From: Pseudonocardia alaniniphila
GTDB taxonomy: Bacteria > Actinomycetota > Actinomycetes > Mycobacteriales > Pseudonocardiaceae
Assembly: GCF_022524485.1 (NCBI RefSeq)
Contig: NZ_JAKXMK010000003.1
Location: forward strand, 1 to 64,000
DNA length: 64,000 nt
Direction: 5' to 3'
Shown piece after piece: positions 36,932 through 45,249 of this stretch (positions are counted from its first letter, which is position 1; every line of letters starts with the position of its first letter). The position numbers and the translations under genes were made by a program. The notes beneath the pieces were generated by a model. The model saw only the letters and a program-made list of their open reading frames with translations. It made no database searches and was not told where the DNA came from.

Positions 36932-37975
36932 TCAGGCTCCGGCGGCCGGCTGGTCGTCGCGCCACATCCCGAGCGCCTGCAAGGCCGGCCGGTTGCTGTA
37001 GGAGAAGACGAACGTGTCCTCCGCGGTCGGGTTGACCAGCCGGTAGGGCTGCCAGCCGGGCAGCGCGAGCACGTCCTTGGGGCCGAAGTCGAAGCGCTCC
37101 TCGCCGATCTCGACATACCCATGGCCCTGCACGACGTGCAGGACGGCGCTCGCGGTGGTGCGGCGGGGCTGCCCGTGGAAATGCGGGCGCAACCGGCTGA
37201 TCCGGCAGTCCATGGTCGGCAGTACCGAGCCTCCGGTCCACGGGTTCGTGTACTCCAGCACGATCCCTTCCGACTCGCTGCCCTCGGCGTCGTCGGCGAT
37301 GGCCGCGAAGGCCCGCTCGGTCTCGCGCCACGGGTAGTTGCCCACCGGCGAGGACAACCGCTCGGGCTGCTCCCAGGCCGGGTTGAGCCTGCCGTGGATG
37401 AACCGGCGGCTCGACAGGTCGTCAGGCACGAGCGACTTCTGCACACGGTCCCCGAACAGCTCGAAGAATCCTGCTTCGAAAGCGTTCGTGAGCGGGAAGT
37501 CGAGACCATCCAGCCACATCATCGGGTCGTTTCCCTCGTGCCGGTGGTCGTGCCAGTGCCAGCCGGGGGTCAGCAACAGATCACCCGGATTCATGTGCAG
37601 TCGTTCACCGTCGACCGTGGTGTATGCCGAGGCACCCTCGATGATGAAGCGGAAAGCGTTGGCAGTGTGCCGGTGCGCCTGCGCCGTCTCGCCGGGAAGG
37701 ATGATCTGAATCCCGGCGAACAGGCTGTTCACAGTGGCGGGCGGATCCTGCATGCCGGGATTGACCAGCATCAGCACCCGTCGCTCTGCCTCGTCGAGCG
37801 AGAGCGTGCGGGTGAAGTGCAACATCAACGGGCGCAGGGCGGCATAGTCCCACCGATGCGGCACGGCGACGCTGCGCGGTTCGGGCGAGAAGAGCGACCC
37901 GTAGTGCCTCCACAACGGTGCGGCCGCAAGTTCGTCGAGCGTCCGATATGCGGCTTCCGATGATTCGACGGTCAA
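36932..37975 (-). CDS. Gentisate 1,2-dioxygenase-like double-cupin enzyme
   Basis: 347 residues from TTG 37975, chosen because AAAGGAG lies seven bases upstream; the frame extends to 38077 but that stretch covers the operator. Two cupin domains: the first has AHRHTANAFRFIIEG and PGDLLLTPGWHWHDHRHEG, supplying the Fe(II) histidines, and the second has RPHFHGQPRRTTASAVLHVVQG. Gentisate dioxygenase opens the ring of gentisate to maleylpyruvate; the family also covers salicylate and 1-hydroxy-2-naphthoate dioxygenases, and I cannot exclude these. Maleylpyruvate isomerase and hydrolase are not nearby. It is divergent from a MarR gene with a palindromic operator between them. Confidence 0.87.
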   Translation of the reverse strand: MTVESSEAAYRTLDELAAAPLWRHYGSLFSPEPRSVAVPHRWDYAALRPLMLHFTRTLSLDEAERRVLMLVNPGMQDPPATVNSLFAGIQIILPGETAQAHRHTANAFRFIIEGASAYTTVDGERLHMNPGDLLLTPGWHWHDHRHEGNDPMMWLDGLDFPLTNAFEAGFFELFGDRVQKSLVPDDLSSRRFIHGRLNPAWEQPERLSSPVGNYPWRETERAFAAIADDAEGSESEGIVLEYTNPWTGGSVLPTMDCRISRLRPHFHGQPRRTTASAVLHVVQGHGYVEIGEERFDFGPKDVLALPGWQPYRLVNPTAEDTFVFSYSNRPALQALGMWRDDQPAAGA

Positions 37976-38000
37976 CTTCAGCTCCTTTACCGATAAGTGT

Positions 38001-38018
38001 TGCTCAGTACACTGAGCA
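38001..38018. promoter_or_regulatory. Palindromic MarR-type operator upstream of the dioxygenase
   Basis: TGCTCAGTACACTGAGCA is an inverted repeat with perfect 8-base arms and a 2-base centre. It lies 26 bases before the dioxygenase TTG start and 78 before the divergent MarR ATG, in the only AT-rich gap between them. Size and position match operators of aromatic-responsive MarR repressors, so the adjacent regulator is the obvious ligand. Confidence 0.6.
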
Positions 38019-38095
38019 TCTATTCGAACTCTAGGTCGGGGCATAGCGCGGCGCAAGGACCGGCCGATCCACCGCACGGCCTCTAGACTCGCGGT

Positions 38096-38602
38096 ATGTC
38101 CTCACGGGCCGACCACCAGCCCCCTGATGTGGACGAGGACGCGTTCGAGCTACGGACCGCCCCCGGCCACCTCCTACGCAGGCTGCAGCAGGTGCATCGG
38201 GAGATCTGGGCGCGGGAAGCGCCCCCAGAGCTCACCTCGGTGCAGTTCGCCGTGCTGAACATCCTCGCCGACAAACCCGGAATCGATCAGCGGATGCTCG
38301 GCGAACTCGGCGGAATGGACCGTTCGACCACCGCGGAGATCGTGCGGAGGCTCACAGCGAGGCGGTTGCTCGCCCGCTTCCCGGACGCTGCCGACGCCCG
38401 CCGCAACCTGCTGCGCCTGACCCCCGCAGGCCGCGAAGCGCGACGCGCTGCGCTTCCCTCTGCCGCCCGGGTGAGCGAGCAACTGACCCACGCCCTCGAC
38501 AGCCAGGAACGCAAGGAGCTCGTCCGACTGCTCAACCTCGTGGTCGACAGCCACGACGAACCGTTCGACCGATGCCCACCCTCCGCGAGTCGCCCGAGAT
38601 AA
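38096..38602 (+). CDS. MarR family transcriptional regulator
   Basis: 168 residues. Winged helix-turn-helix with LTSVQFAVLNILADKPGIDQRMLGELGGMDRSTTAEIVRRLTARRLLARFPDAADARRN, the core MarR signature including the D-x-R wing. Helices at both ends form the dimer. It probably represses the divergent gentisate dioxygenase gene through the palindrome at 38001-38018, with a phenolic substrate as inducer. The ATG has no obvious ribosome site and may be leaderless. Confidence 0.9.
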   Translation: MSSRADHQPPDVDEDAFELRTAPGHLLRRLQQVHREIWAREAPPELTSVQFAVLNILADKPGIDQRMLGELGGMDRSTTAEIVRRLTARRLLARFPDAADARRNLLRLTPAGREARRAALPSAARVSEQLTHALDSQERKELVRLLNLVVDSHDEPFDRCPPSASRPR

Positions 38603-38627
38603 GCCCGCCGGTCGGGGCGCGGGGCGA

Positions 38628-38972
38628 TCAGTCGGTGGTGGGCGTTCTGTCGTCGAATTGCTTCGTCATCCGGGCGACCTCGTGCTCGAGTTCGGTGATC
38701 CGTGCCCGGGCCGTGTCGAGATCGTCCTGTAATTCGACGACCCGGACGGCGGCATCGAGGGTGAACCCCTCATCGAACAGGGCCCGCATCCGCGCGGCCA
38801 GCACCAGCTGGCGGCGTGAATAGCGCCGGTGTCCGCCACTCGACCGTTGCGGCTTCAGCACGCCGGCCGCGTCCAGGCTGCGCAGGAAGGCCGGCTGGAC
38901 CTCGAGCAGTTCGGCGGCCTGACCCATCGCGACAGCGGGATAGTCCTCGTCGTCGAGGCGGCCCACCCCCAT
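38628..38972 (-). CDS. MerR-like regulator (chaplin/heat-shock HspR type)
   Basis: 114 residues from ATG 38972, preceded by GGAGGG. MGQAAELLEVQPAFLRSLDAAGVLKPQRSSGGHRRYSRRQL is the MerR DNA-binding helix-turn-helix plus wing, and the C-terminus is a coiled-coil (DDLDTARARITELEHEVARM), as for a dimerising regulator. There are no ligand cysteines. Size and the GGHRRYSRRQL wing are close to HspR-like MerR proteins, but no dnaK operon is here. It is divergent from a STAS-domain gene. Confidence 0.83.
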   Translation of the reverse strand: MGVGRLDDEDYPAVAMGQAAELLEVQPAFLRSLDAAGVLKPQRSSGGHRRYSRRQLVLAARMRALFDEGFTLDAAVRVVELQDDLDTARARITELEHEVARMTKQFDDRTPTTD

Positions 38973-39170
38973 GGCTTCCCTCCGCAGATGTGAAGTCAGT
39001 GGTGCAGATCCTATCAATCCGTCGCCACAAATTGCAGCGTCGGCGCTGGTCGGCGCCGTTGCGGCGCTGCTCGTCGCCGACTTAGGATCGATTCCTCGGT
39101 TGAGCGCACAGCCGGCCATTTCCTGTACGGCCGGCTGTCGCACAGGAAGACCTCCGCGGAGGGAGCACCC

Positions 39171-39551
39171 GTGACCGAGCTGGGCAACAGGCCCCCGACC
39201 ACCCGGTGCGCCTGCGCGCCACCTCTGCACGTCGATCTCGTGTCCACGGGCACCGACACCGGGCTGCGAGTCGATGTCCGGCTCGACGGTGAGCTCGACC
39301 TCGCCACTGTCGATCTTGTGACCGATGCGCTCGCCTGTCTGCGCGACGAGCGGCCCGAGCTGGTCGTGATCGATCTCTCCGCTCTGCGTTTCGTCGACGC
39401 GCACGGGCTGCGCGTGGTCGACAGCATCCACCGCGAGCTGTGCGGCGCCGGGGGCCGCCTCGTCCTCGCCATGCCGAGCCCGCGCGTCGCCCGGGTCCTC
39501 GCCGTCGCCGAGCTCGACCCACAGATCTCCGTGTGGAGCCGCGGCGGGTGA
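39171..39551 (+). CDS. STAS-domain protein (anti-anti-sigma-like) lacking the phospho-serine
   Basis: 126 residues from GTG. After a 20-residue tail the STAS fold is clear: VRLDGELDLATVDLV, ELVVIDLSALRFVDAHGLRVVDSIHRELC. In anti-anti-sigma factors of the SpoIIAA/RsbV type the loop is D-S-S-G with the kinase-modified serine; here it is D76-A-H-G79, so classical phosphoregulation should be impossible. The next gene, 78 bases on, is an RsbW-like ATPase, so the pair probably interacts, but no sigma factor is adjacent. Confidence 0.85.
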   Translation: MTELGNRPPTTRCACAPPLHVDLVSTGTDTGLRVDVRLDGELDLATVDLVTDALACLRDERPELVVIDLSALRFVDAHGLRVVDSIHRELCGAGGRLVLAMPSPRVARVLAVAELDPQISVWSRGG

Positions 39552-39629
39552 GACCCCGCGTGGCGCAGCGATCGACGTCCCGGACATCCCGCGTGTGTAA
39601 ACGGCGCCGCGATCGGCAAAACCTGGTCG

Positions 39630-40247
39630 GTGACGGTTTACGCAGGAGACGACGGTGCGCGCTCCGGCCGGACGGTCCGGTGGGCGGGGGCTGCCGCACC
39701 CGTTGTCGACACGCTCACGATGCACATGCTCGCCGAGCCGACCACGCCGTCGGTCGTGCGCGCCCGATTTCGCAAGTGGCTGGAGGGTCACGGCTGGCCC
39801 GCCGACGCCGTCGATGACGTCATCCTCTCCGTGCACGAGGCCGTGGCGAACGTGATCGACCACGCCTACCCGGCCGGATACACGGGCGACGTGGCCGTGA
39901 CCGCGACCCTCCTTGCCGAGGCGGGCCGCCGGCGGGTCCGCATCGTCGTCCGGGACCGGGGCCGATGGCGCTCGCCGCCGACCGACCCGGGCTATCGCGG
40001 GCGCGGCCTCCAGATGGTGCGCAGCTGCATGGAGGACGTCGAGATCCTCCCGGGCGTGCACAGCCGGGACGGCACGGAGATCACGATGCTCAGTGCACCG
40101 GTCACACCGGCTGCGGGAGTCGGACGCAGCTCCCCAGCGCCCAGGAGCACCACCTGCCGTCCGCGGTCCATCGTCGCCACGCCCGGCGGCAAGGCGCGGT
40201 CGTGGGCGATCACCTGGCGCTGCCCACCCGTTCCCCCTGCACCCTGA
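39630..40247 (+). CDS. RsbW/SpoIIAB-like HATPase (anti-sigma-type kinase)
   Basis: 205 residues from GTG 39630; the start is uncertain because the site is weak, and ATG 39720 is an alternative. GHKL ATPase motifs are present: N box HEAVANVIDHA, a G1-like DRGRWRSP and G2 RGRGLQMV. The STAS gene lies upstream, suggesting a partner-switching pair. The C-terminal 50 residues past the fold are Pro/Ser/Arg-rich and unusual for the family, and may include a frame that extends past the real end of the domain. The gene ends 12 bases short of the convergent PfkB gene. Confidence 0.75.
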   Translation: MTVYAGDDGARSGRTVRWAGAAAPVVDTLTMHMLAEPTTPSVVRARFRKWLEGHGWPADAVDDVILSVHEAVANVIDHAYPAGYTGDVAVTATLLAEAGRRRVRIVVRDRGRWRSPPTDPGYRGRGLQMVRSCMEDVEILPGVHSRDGTEITMLSAPVTPAAGVGRSSPAPRSTTCRPRSIVATPGGKARSWAITWRCPPVPPAP

Positions 40248-40259
40248 CGAGCTCGACCG

Positions 40260-41222
40260 TCACGGCGTCGATGCCAGCAGCACGTCGACCTCCGCACGGC
40301 CGGGGGCGGTCGCCGGCCCGCGGCGGGTGACCGCGAGCGCGGCGGCCGCGTTGGCGCGCACCGCGGCGGTGTGCAGGTCCGCACCGCGCAGCAGTTCGGC
40401 GGCGAACACCCCGCAGTGCGCGTCGCCTGCTCCCGTGGTGTCGACGGCCACGACGGGAAATCCGGGGATGTGTTCGGTGTGGCCGTCGCGAGTGAGCAGG
40501 CACCCGGCCGCTCCGTCGCGCACGACGACCACTCCTGGCTCGGCGAGCCGGCGCTTGAGCACCCGAGCGGCGGTGCGCAGGTCGTCGGCACCCGAGAGGG
40601 TGCGCGCCTCGGGGGCGCTGGCGCTGAGCATCGTGGTGCGCGCGAGCAGCCTGTCCCAGACCGGGCCGTCGACCTGGCCCGCGAGTGGCCCCGGGTCGAC
40701 CAGCACGCCCGCGCCGTCGACCACATCGAGCCGATCCAGCACAGCACGGCCCTTCGCCTCCACGAGCAAGCTGTACCCACTCACGTAGACGAGATCCGCG
40801 CTGGTCACGGGCACAGCGGCGAGCGCTGCGGGATCGACCTCCGTCTCGATTCCGCTGCCGGTGACGAACGTCCGCTCGCCGGAGTCGTCGACGAGCACGA
40901 CGCAGACGCCGGTGTCGCCATCGGCCGACGCCGGCAGCGCGGCGACGATGCCTTCGGCGGCCAGCGCGGCACGGACCATGTCGCCGAACCGGCCTGCGCC
41001 GTGCCCGCCGACGTAGACGACGGGTGCGCCCGCGCGAGCCGCGGCGGCCATCACGTTGAACCCGCCGCCGGGAAGCAGGTCCACGGCGGAAGCGACCACG
41101 TCACCACCGACGGGCGGCAACCCCGGCACCCGCATCACCAGGTCCAGCACGACCTGGCCGGTGTGCAGGAGCCGGCCGGGGCCGCCCCGATCAGGACCGT
41201 CGGCCACCGTCGCCCCCCGCAC
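40260..41222 (-). CDS. PfkB family carbohydrate/nucleoside kinase (YegV-like)
   Basis: 320 residues; GTG 41222 is used, with GTG 41207 (GGGGGG five bases upstream) also possible. LLPGGGFNVMAAAARAGAP is the first ribokinase-family motif and DTTGAGDAHCG the second, with the anion-hole glycines and catalytic Asp. The family phosphorylates ribose, adenosine, pseudouridine or fructose phosphates. It overlaps the ADP-ribosylglycohydrolase gene by 32 bases (17 if the internal start is used), giving a coupled pair with the same members as the E. coli yegU-yegV genes, whose substrate is likewise unknown. Confidence 0.88.
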   Translation of the reverse strand: MRGATVADGPDRGGPGRLLHTGQVVLDLVMRVPGLPPVGGDVVASAVDLLPGGGFNVMAAAARAGAPVVYVGGHGAGRFGDMVRAALAAEGIVAALPASADGDTGVCVVLVDDSGERTFVTGSGIETEVDPAALAAVPVTSADLVYVSGYSLLVEAKGRAVLDRLDVVDGAGVLVDPGPLAGQVDGPVWDRLLARTTMLSASAPEARTLSGADDLRTAARVLKRRLAEPGVVVVRDGAAGCLLTRDGHTEHIPGFPVVAVDTTGAGDAHCGVFAAELLRGADLHTAAVRANAAAALAVTRRGPATAPGRAEVDVLLASTP

Positions 41223-42216
41223 GGCGACGCAGCTCCAGCAGGCCGTCGGCCACAGGCGCCAGGTCGAGGCTGTTCACCCGGCAGACCGTGGCGACCAGGT
41301 CGGCGGGCAGACCGGCCACGCCGTGGTGCGCGCCCAGCACGGCGCCGCAGATCGCGGCGACCGTGTCGGTGTCACCGCCGAGTTCCGCCGCGAGCGTGAG
41401 TGCGTCGAGCGGTTCCGTTCCCAGGGCTTCCACCAGCGCGAACGCCGCAACCACCGACTCCTGCGCCGCGACCGAGGTGCCCACCACGTCGGCGACGGCG
41501 CCGGCGAGCGCCGCCCGGCCCATCCCTCGCACCCAGCCGCGCACCCAGCTGATCCGGGCGCCGACATCGCCGCCCGCCCTCCAGTGGCCCCGCCGCGCGC
41601 CGGCGGCAGCGGCCCCCTCGGCCGCGTCCAGGGCGTCGGCGAGACCTGCTCCCGCGACGCCGGCCGAGACCGCTGCTGCCACGGCGGCGGCAGCAGCGAT
41701 CGCAATGCCCGTGTTGTGGGTGACCCTGCTGGCTGCCACCACCGCGTCCACCAGGGCAGCCGGGTCGGTGACCGGCACGGCGATCCCGACGGGCGTGATC
41801 CGCATCGCGGCGCCGTTGGTGGTGCCGTCGCGGCCGGTCTCGTCGGGCGACTCGCCGTCGTGGAGACGCTGGATCGCCCGTTTCGTCGACGGGCCGAGCA
41901 GATCGGCGGAGCCGCGCCGCACCATGTCGGCCTCCCACCGGCTGAGTGCGCAGGCGAACGCGACCGCGTCGATCTCGCCCGCGCCGTCGATGAGCAGGTG
42001 GGCGAGCAGCAAGGCCTGCTCGGTGTCGTCGGTGACCGTCCCGGCGGGCAGGCCAGGCGCGATCGGCTGGTCCGGGCCGGCGGCGCGGAGGCCGGTGATC
42101 AGCCCGTAGCGCTCGGCGATCCGCTCACGGGACATCGACTGCGTCGGCATCCCCAGCGCGTCACCGAGTGCCAGGCCGGCCAGAGCGCCGATCGCGCGGT
42201 CCCGGATCCCGTTCAT
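41191..42216 (-). CDS. ADP-ribosylglycohydrolase family protein (YegU-like)
   Basis: 341 residues. IRDRAIGALAGLALGDALG opens the domain; GTVTDDTEQALLLAHLL and GGDTDTVAAICGAVLG are the two Asp-rich dimagnesium sites of the DraG/ARH3 fold. The centre is strongly Ala-rich helices. Members remove ADP-ribose from proteins or hydrolyse related ribosides. Because it is coupled to a PfkB kinase, a route that cleaves a riboside and phosphorylates the product is likely. ATG 42216 is chosen over GTG 42222; neither has a strong site. Confidence 0.9.
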   Translation of the reverse strand: MNGIRDRAIGALAGLALGDALGMPTQSMSRERIAERYGLITGLRAAGPDQPIAPGLPAGTVTDDTEQALLLAHLLIDGAGEIDAVAFACALSRWEADMVRRGSADLLGPSTKRAIQRLHDGESPDETGRDGTTNGAAMRITPVGIAVPVTDPAALVDAVVAASRVTHNTGIAIAAAAAVAAAVSAGVAGAGLADALDAAEGAAAAGARRGHWRAGGDVGARISWVRGWVRGMGRAALAGAVADVVGTSVAAQESVVAAFALVEALGTEPLDALTLAAELGGDTDTVAAICGAVLGAHHGVAGLPADLVATVCRVNSLDLAPVADGLLELRRRAGGDGGRRS

Positions 42217-42241
42217 GACCACCCGACGCTACTGCCCGCGC

Positions 42242-43843
42242 TCAGAGCTCCGGCAACCGCTGGGGCCGTCCGATCAACGGGGCCAACGGGTCGCCCTCAC
42301 GCCGCATCCGGTCGATCACGGTCCGGATCGTCCAGCGGTCGGGTCGCAGGCCGGGGTCGTCCAGCTCGTCCCACCGAATGGGCACCGAGACCGGAGCCGC
42401 GGGGGCGGGTCGCGCGCTGAACGGCGCGATCAGCGTCTTGTTGATGGCGTTCTGCGTGTAGTCGAGCCGCGCGAGGCCGTCCCGCCGGTCCTTGTGCCAC
42501 TCCCAGCTCACGAGGTCGGGCACGGTCCGCCCGACAGCCCGCGACAGCTTCTCCACCCATCCCCTGGTGTCCGCGAAGGTGTAGCCGAGCCCGACGGGCA
42601 CCCAGATCTGGATCCCCCGCTTGCCGGTGACCTTCGGGGCGGCCGTGACCCCGAGATGCTCGAGCGCGGCGCGGTAAAGGCGGGCGAGCACGACCACGTC
42701 CGCGAAGTCCGTGCGGTCGCCGGGGTCGATGTCGATCATCGCCCAGGTGGGTTCGTGCACGTCGGGCAGCCGGGACGTCCAGGGGTTCAGCTCCACCGCC
42801 GCGAAGTTCGCCATCCAGACGAGCGACGCCGGCTTGTCGACCACGGCGTAGCACTCCGTCTCGCCCCGATCCGCCTCCGTGTTGCGCCATCGGGTCAGCC
42901 ACTCCGGCGCGTGGGCCGGCACCTCCTTGTGCCAGAAGCCCGGCTTCTCGACCCCTTCGGGGTAGCGGTGCAGGTTCACGGGCCGGTCGCAGAGGTACGG
43001 GAGCATGTACGGCGCGATCAGCGCGTGGTAGCGGATGACGTCGCGCTTCGTCACCGGGCTCTCCCCCTTGTCGGCGGGGAACAGCACCTTGTCCAGGTTG
43101 GTGAGCCGGACCTCGACGCCCTGCACCTGCCACCGGCCCTGTCGCCCGAGCGCGTCGAGTGCGGCGAGCTCGTCCTCCGTGGGTGGGTCCCATGACGGGG
43201 GCACCCGGCGCTCCAGTGGGACGGCGGCCTCGGCCGGGGGCAGGTCGCTGCGCCAGAGCGTGTCGGGGGCGGCCGCCACCTCGTCGTTCGTGCGGCCGCT
43301 CTTCACCGACAGCGGGTGCTGTTCGGGATCCCACCCCGGCCGCGCGTGGTCGTCGTTCTTGTGGACGAGGATCCACTGTTCCTTGCCGGGTCGACCGGGC
43401 CCGCCGCGGCGGACCAGCGCGAAGCGTCCGGCCAGCTTCTCACCGTGCAGATCGAAGTGCAGCTCACCGTCCGCGACGGCCCGCAGGGGGTCGTCGGTGC
43501 CGGACGGTTCCCACGTCCCCCGGTCCCACACGATGACGTCGCCCCCGCCGTACTCGCCGCGCGGGATGACACCCTCGAAGTCGACGTAGTCGACCGGGTG
43601 GTCCTCGACGTGCACGGCCATCTGCCGGGCCTTCGGGTCGAGCGTCGGGCCCCTGGGCACCGCCCAGCTCGCCAGCACGCCGGCAACCTCGAGGCGCAGG
43701 TCGTAGTGCAGGCGGCGGGCTCGGTGCCGCTGCACCACGAACCTCCGCGAACCGATCGCGGGCTCCGATCCGGCGGGCTCCGGCGTGGCCGTGAAGTCAC
43801 GCTTGGCCCGGTAGGTCGCGAGCCGCTCCTGCTGGTCGGACAT
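42242..43843 (-). CDS. ligD: LigD-type end-joining protein: 3'-phosphoesterase + polymerase, no ligase domain
   Basis: 533 residues. N-terminal phosphoesterase: H40, H46 and D48 in HRARRLHYDLRLE plus H82 in VEDHPVDY match the catalytic metal ligands of Pseudomonas LigD (offset by two). The C-terminal half is an archaeo-eukaryotic primase/polymerase domain (about 245-525), with VRLTNLDKVLFPADKG, WAMIDIDPGD (catalytic D-x-D) and HKDRRDGLARLDYTQN. In non-homologous end-joining these trim and fill ends recruited by Ku. The ATP-dependent ligase module, central or N-terminal in full LigD, is absent, so a separate ligase must complete the reaction. No ku gene is in the window. Confidence 0.93.
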   Translation of the reverse strand: MSDQQERLATYRAKRDFTATPEPAGSEPAIGSRRFVVQRHRARRLHYDLRLEVAGVLASWAVPRGPTLDPKARQMAVHVEDHPVDYVDFEGVIPRGEYGGGDVIVWDRGTWEPSGTDDPLRAVADGELHFDLHGEKLAGRFALVRRGGPGRPGKEQWILVHKNDDHARPGWDPEQHPLSVKSGRTNDEVAAAPDTLWRSDLPPAEAAVPLERRVPPSWDPPTEDELAALDALGRQGRWQVQGVEVRLTNLDKVLFPADKGESPVTKRDVIRYHALIAPYMLPYLCDRPVNLHRYPEGVEKPGFWHKEVPAHAPEWLTRWRNTEADRGETECYAVVDKPASLVWMANFAAVELNPWTSRLPDVHEPTWAMIDIDPGDRTDFADVVVLARLYRAALEHLGVTAAPKVTGKRGIQIWVPVGLGYTFADTRGWVEKLSRAVGRTVPDLVSWEWHKDRRDGLARLDYTQNAINKTLIAPFSARPAPAAPVSVPIRWDELDDPGLRPDRWTIRTVIDRMRREGDPLAPLIGRPQRLPEL

Positions 43844-43891
43844 GCGGCGGGGGTACCACCGCGGCCGGTTCGCGACTCGCCGTGCAGCGGG

Positions 43892-44449
43892 TCACTCGCA
43901 GGCGGTGCCGTCGTCGTCGCTGTCCAGGTCGTAGATGTCGGTGCCGGTCACACGCACGGGACCGCTCGCGTACGCCGGGCCGTTGCCGGAGCCTCCTTCG
44001 CAGTCGACGTCGCTGGCGATCGGCACGCACCCGCTGTAGTTCGGATCGCAGTCGTTCCTCGCCGGTGCGGGCTGCGGCTTCGCCACCGGCTTGGGTTCGG
44101 GCTTCGGCTCGGGCTTGGGTTCGGGCTTCGCTGGGGCTTGGACCAGTGGCCGGGGCTGTTGCTGGACCGCGGGCTGCGGAACCGACACCTGCTGCCGGAC
44201 GACGGGCGCCGCCGCCACCGTGGTGGGGGTCGTGCTGGTCGGCGGTGCCGTGGTGGTGGGCGTGGCGACCGGCGCGGTGGTGCTGGTCTGCGCCGCGGCC
44301 AGGGGCTGCGCGGGAGGAGCGGCGGCCCCGCCGCAACCGGTGGCCATGAACAGGGTGGCGGCAGCGGCAGCGATCAAGTAGAGCCTGGCGCGACGGAACC
44401 GTCGTGTCTTCTCGCGGTCCGGACGGGACAGGGGCGGCGGGACGGCCAT
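43892..44449 (-). CDS. Secreted/lipoprotein with Excalibur-like C-terminal domain
   Basis: 185 residues from ATG 44449 with GGAGATC upstream. Signal helix YLIAAAAATLFMATGCG ends in a lipobox-like cysteine. A long Thr/Pro-rich and KPEPKPEP linker (about 45-135) crosses the wall. The C-terminus DCDPNYSGCVPIASDVDCEG...DLDSDDDGTACE is an Excalibur-type calcium-binding motif (D-x-D-x-D-G-x-x-C). Such proteins are extracellular, often with a nuclease or wall-binding partner. Function unknown. Confidence 0.85.
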   Translation of the reverse strand: MAVPPPLSRPDREKTRRFRRARLYLIAAAAATLFMATGCGGAAAPPAQPLAAAQTSTTAPVATPTTTAPPTSTTPTTVAAAPVVRQQVSVPQPAVQQQPRPLVQAPAKPEPKPEPKPEPKPVAKPQPAPARNDCDPNYSGCVPIASDVDCEGGSGNGPAYASGPVRVTGTDIYDLDSDDDGTACE

Positions 44450-44560
44450 GTGATCTCCAGTGTGGCGTTGGGCACTGGGAGATCGTGAGCTTTCAACCAT
44501 CGTTACCGGTTTCGGCGTGTCGTCCCCTGTCGTGACGCCGCCGATGCGTGGCGCACCAGG

Positions 44561-45031
44561 TCAGGCCGCCGCCTCGCAGTGGTTCTTGAGGCTGACGCCG
44601 AGCGTCTCGCCCCACGCGCAGTTGCAGAACGCGTACCACCGGGCGTCGCTCGACCAGCCCTCCTGACGGAACTCCAGCACCGTGAACTCCTCACCCCTCA
44701 CGAGCGGCTCGAGAAGCGAGCCGACCCGGTCCCTCCGCACGGTGCGCAGGGCGAAGGTGAAGCGGTGGCCGAGCCAGTCGGATGCCGGGTTCGTGGGGTC
44801 CTGGAAGTCGGAGAGGCAGCGCCACTCCACCCACTCGCCCGGCACGAGGTCGACGATCCGCATGCGCAGCAGGTCGCCGAGACCGTGGTCGAACTCGACG
44901 ACCGACCCGATCTCCGGCGCAGCCGTCAGCACCGTCCCCCACCAGGCGTCGAGGCCGTCCTTGCTGGTGATCGCCTCGAAGACCGCCTTGCGGTCCGCGT
45001 TGATCCACACCTCGTGATGGATGGTGCCCAC
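44561..45031 (-). CDS. SRPBCC (AHSA1-like) domain protein
   Basis: 156 residues from GTG 45031 with GGAGGAGG upstream; a longer frame starts at 45088. GTIHHEVWINADRKAVFEAITSKDGLDAWWG and VEFDHGLGDLLRMRIVDLVPGEWVEWRC are the START-like fold's first strand and AHSA1 core. The family binds hydrophobic ligands or acts as cyclase/hydrolase; residues here do not assign a ligand. A 10-base perfect palindrome GTAAGCTTAC sits at 45064-45073, 33 bases upstream, and could be an operator. Such genes are often controlled by ArsR proteins, but none is adjacent. Confidence 0.83.
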   Translation of the reverse strand: MGTIHHEVWINADRKAVFEAITSKDGLDAWWGTVLTAAPEIGSVVEFDHGLGDLLRMRIVDLVPGEWVEWRCLSDFQDPTNPASDWLGHRFTFALRTVRRDRVGSLLEPLVRGEEFTVLEFRQEGWSSDARWYAFCNCAWGETLGVSLKNHCEAAA

Positions 45032-45249
45032 AGTTCCTCCTCCGGCCCGGCTCATTGGTAGGTGTAAGCTTACGTAGGCGATCACCAACTCTTCAAGGCC
45101 TGCGCCCGCATGTCACCCGGCCAGGAACCGGGCGAGCACTGGGGCGAGGACCTCAGGGAGCAGCAGGGTAGGTCTCGACGTCACCTCCAACCGGTATCGT
45201 CGCGATTCTCGAATCCCTTCTTTCCCCGTGGCAGAACCGGAGCGCACCC

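Noticed and set aside
38973..40061. Upstream continuation (to 477 codons) of the MerR-like frame
   Set aside because: It runs through the STAS and ATPase genes on the other strand; the MerR helix-turn-helix and GGAGGG site place the start at 38972.
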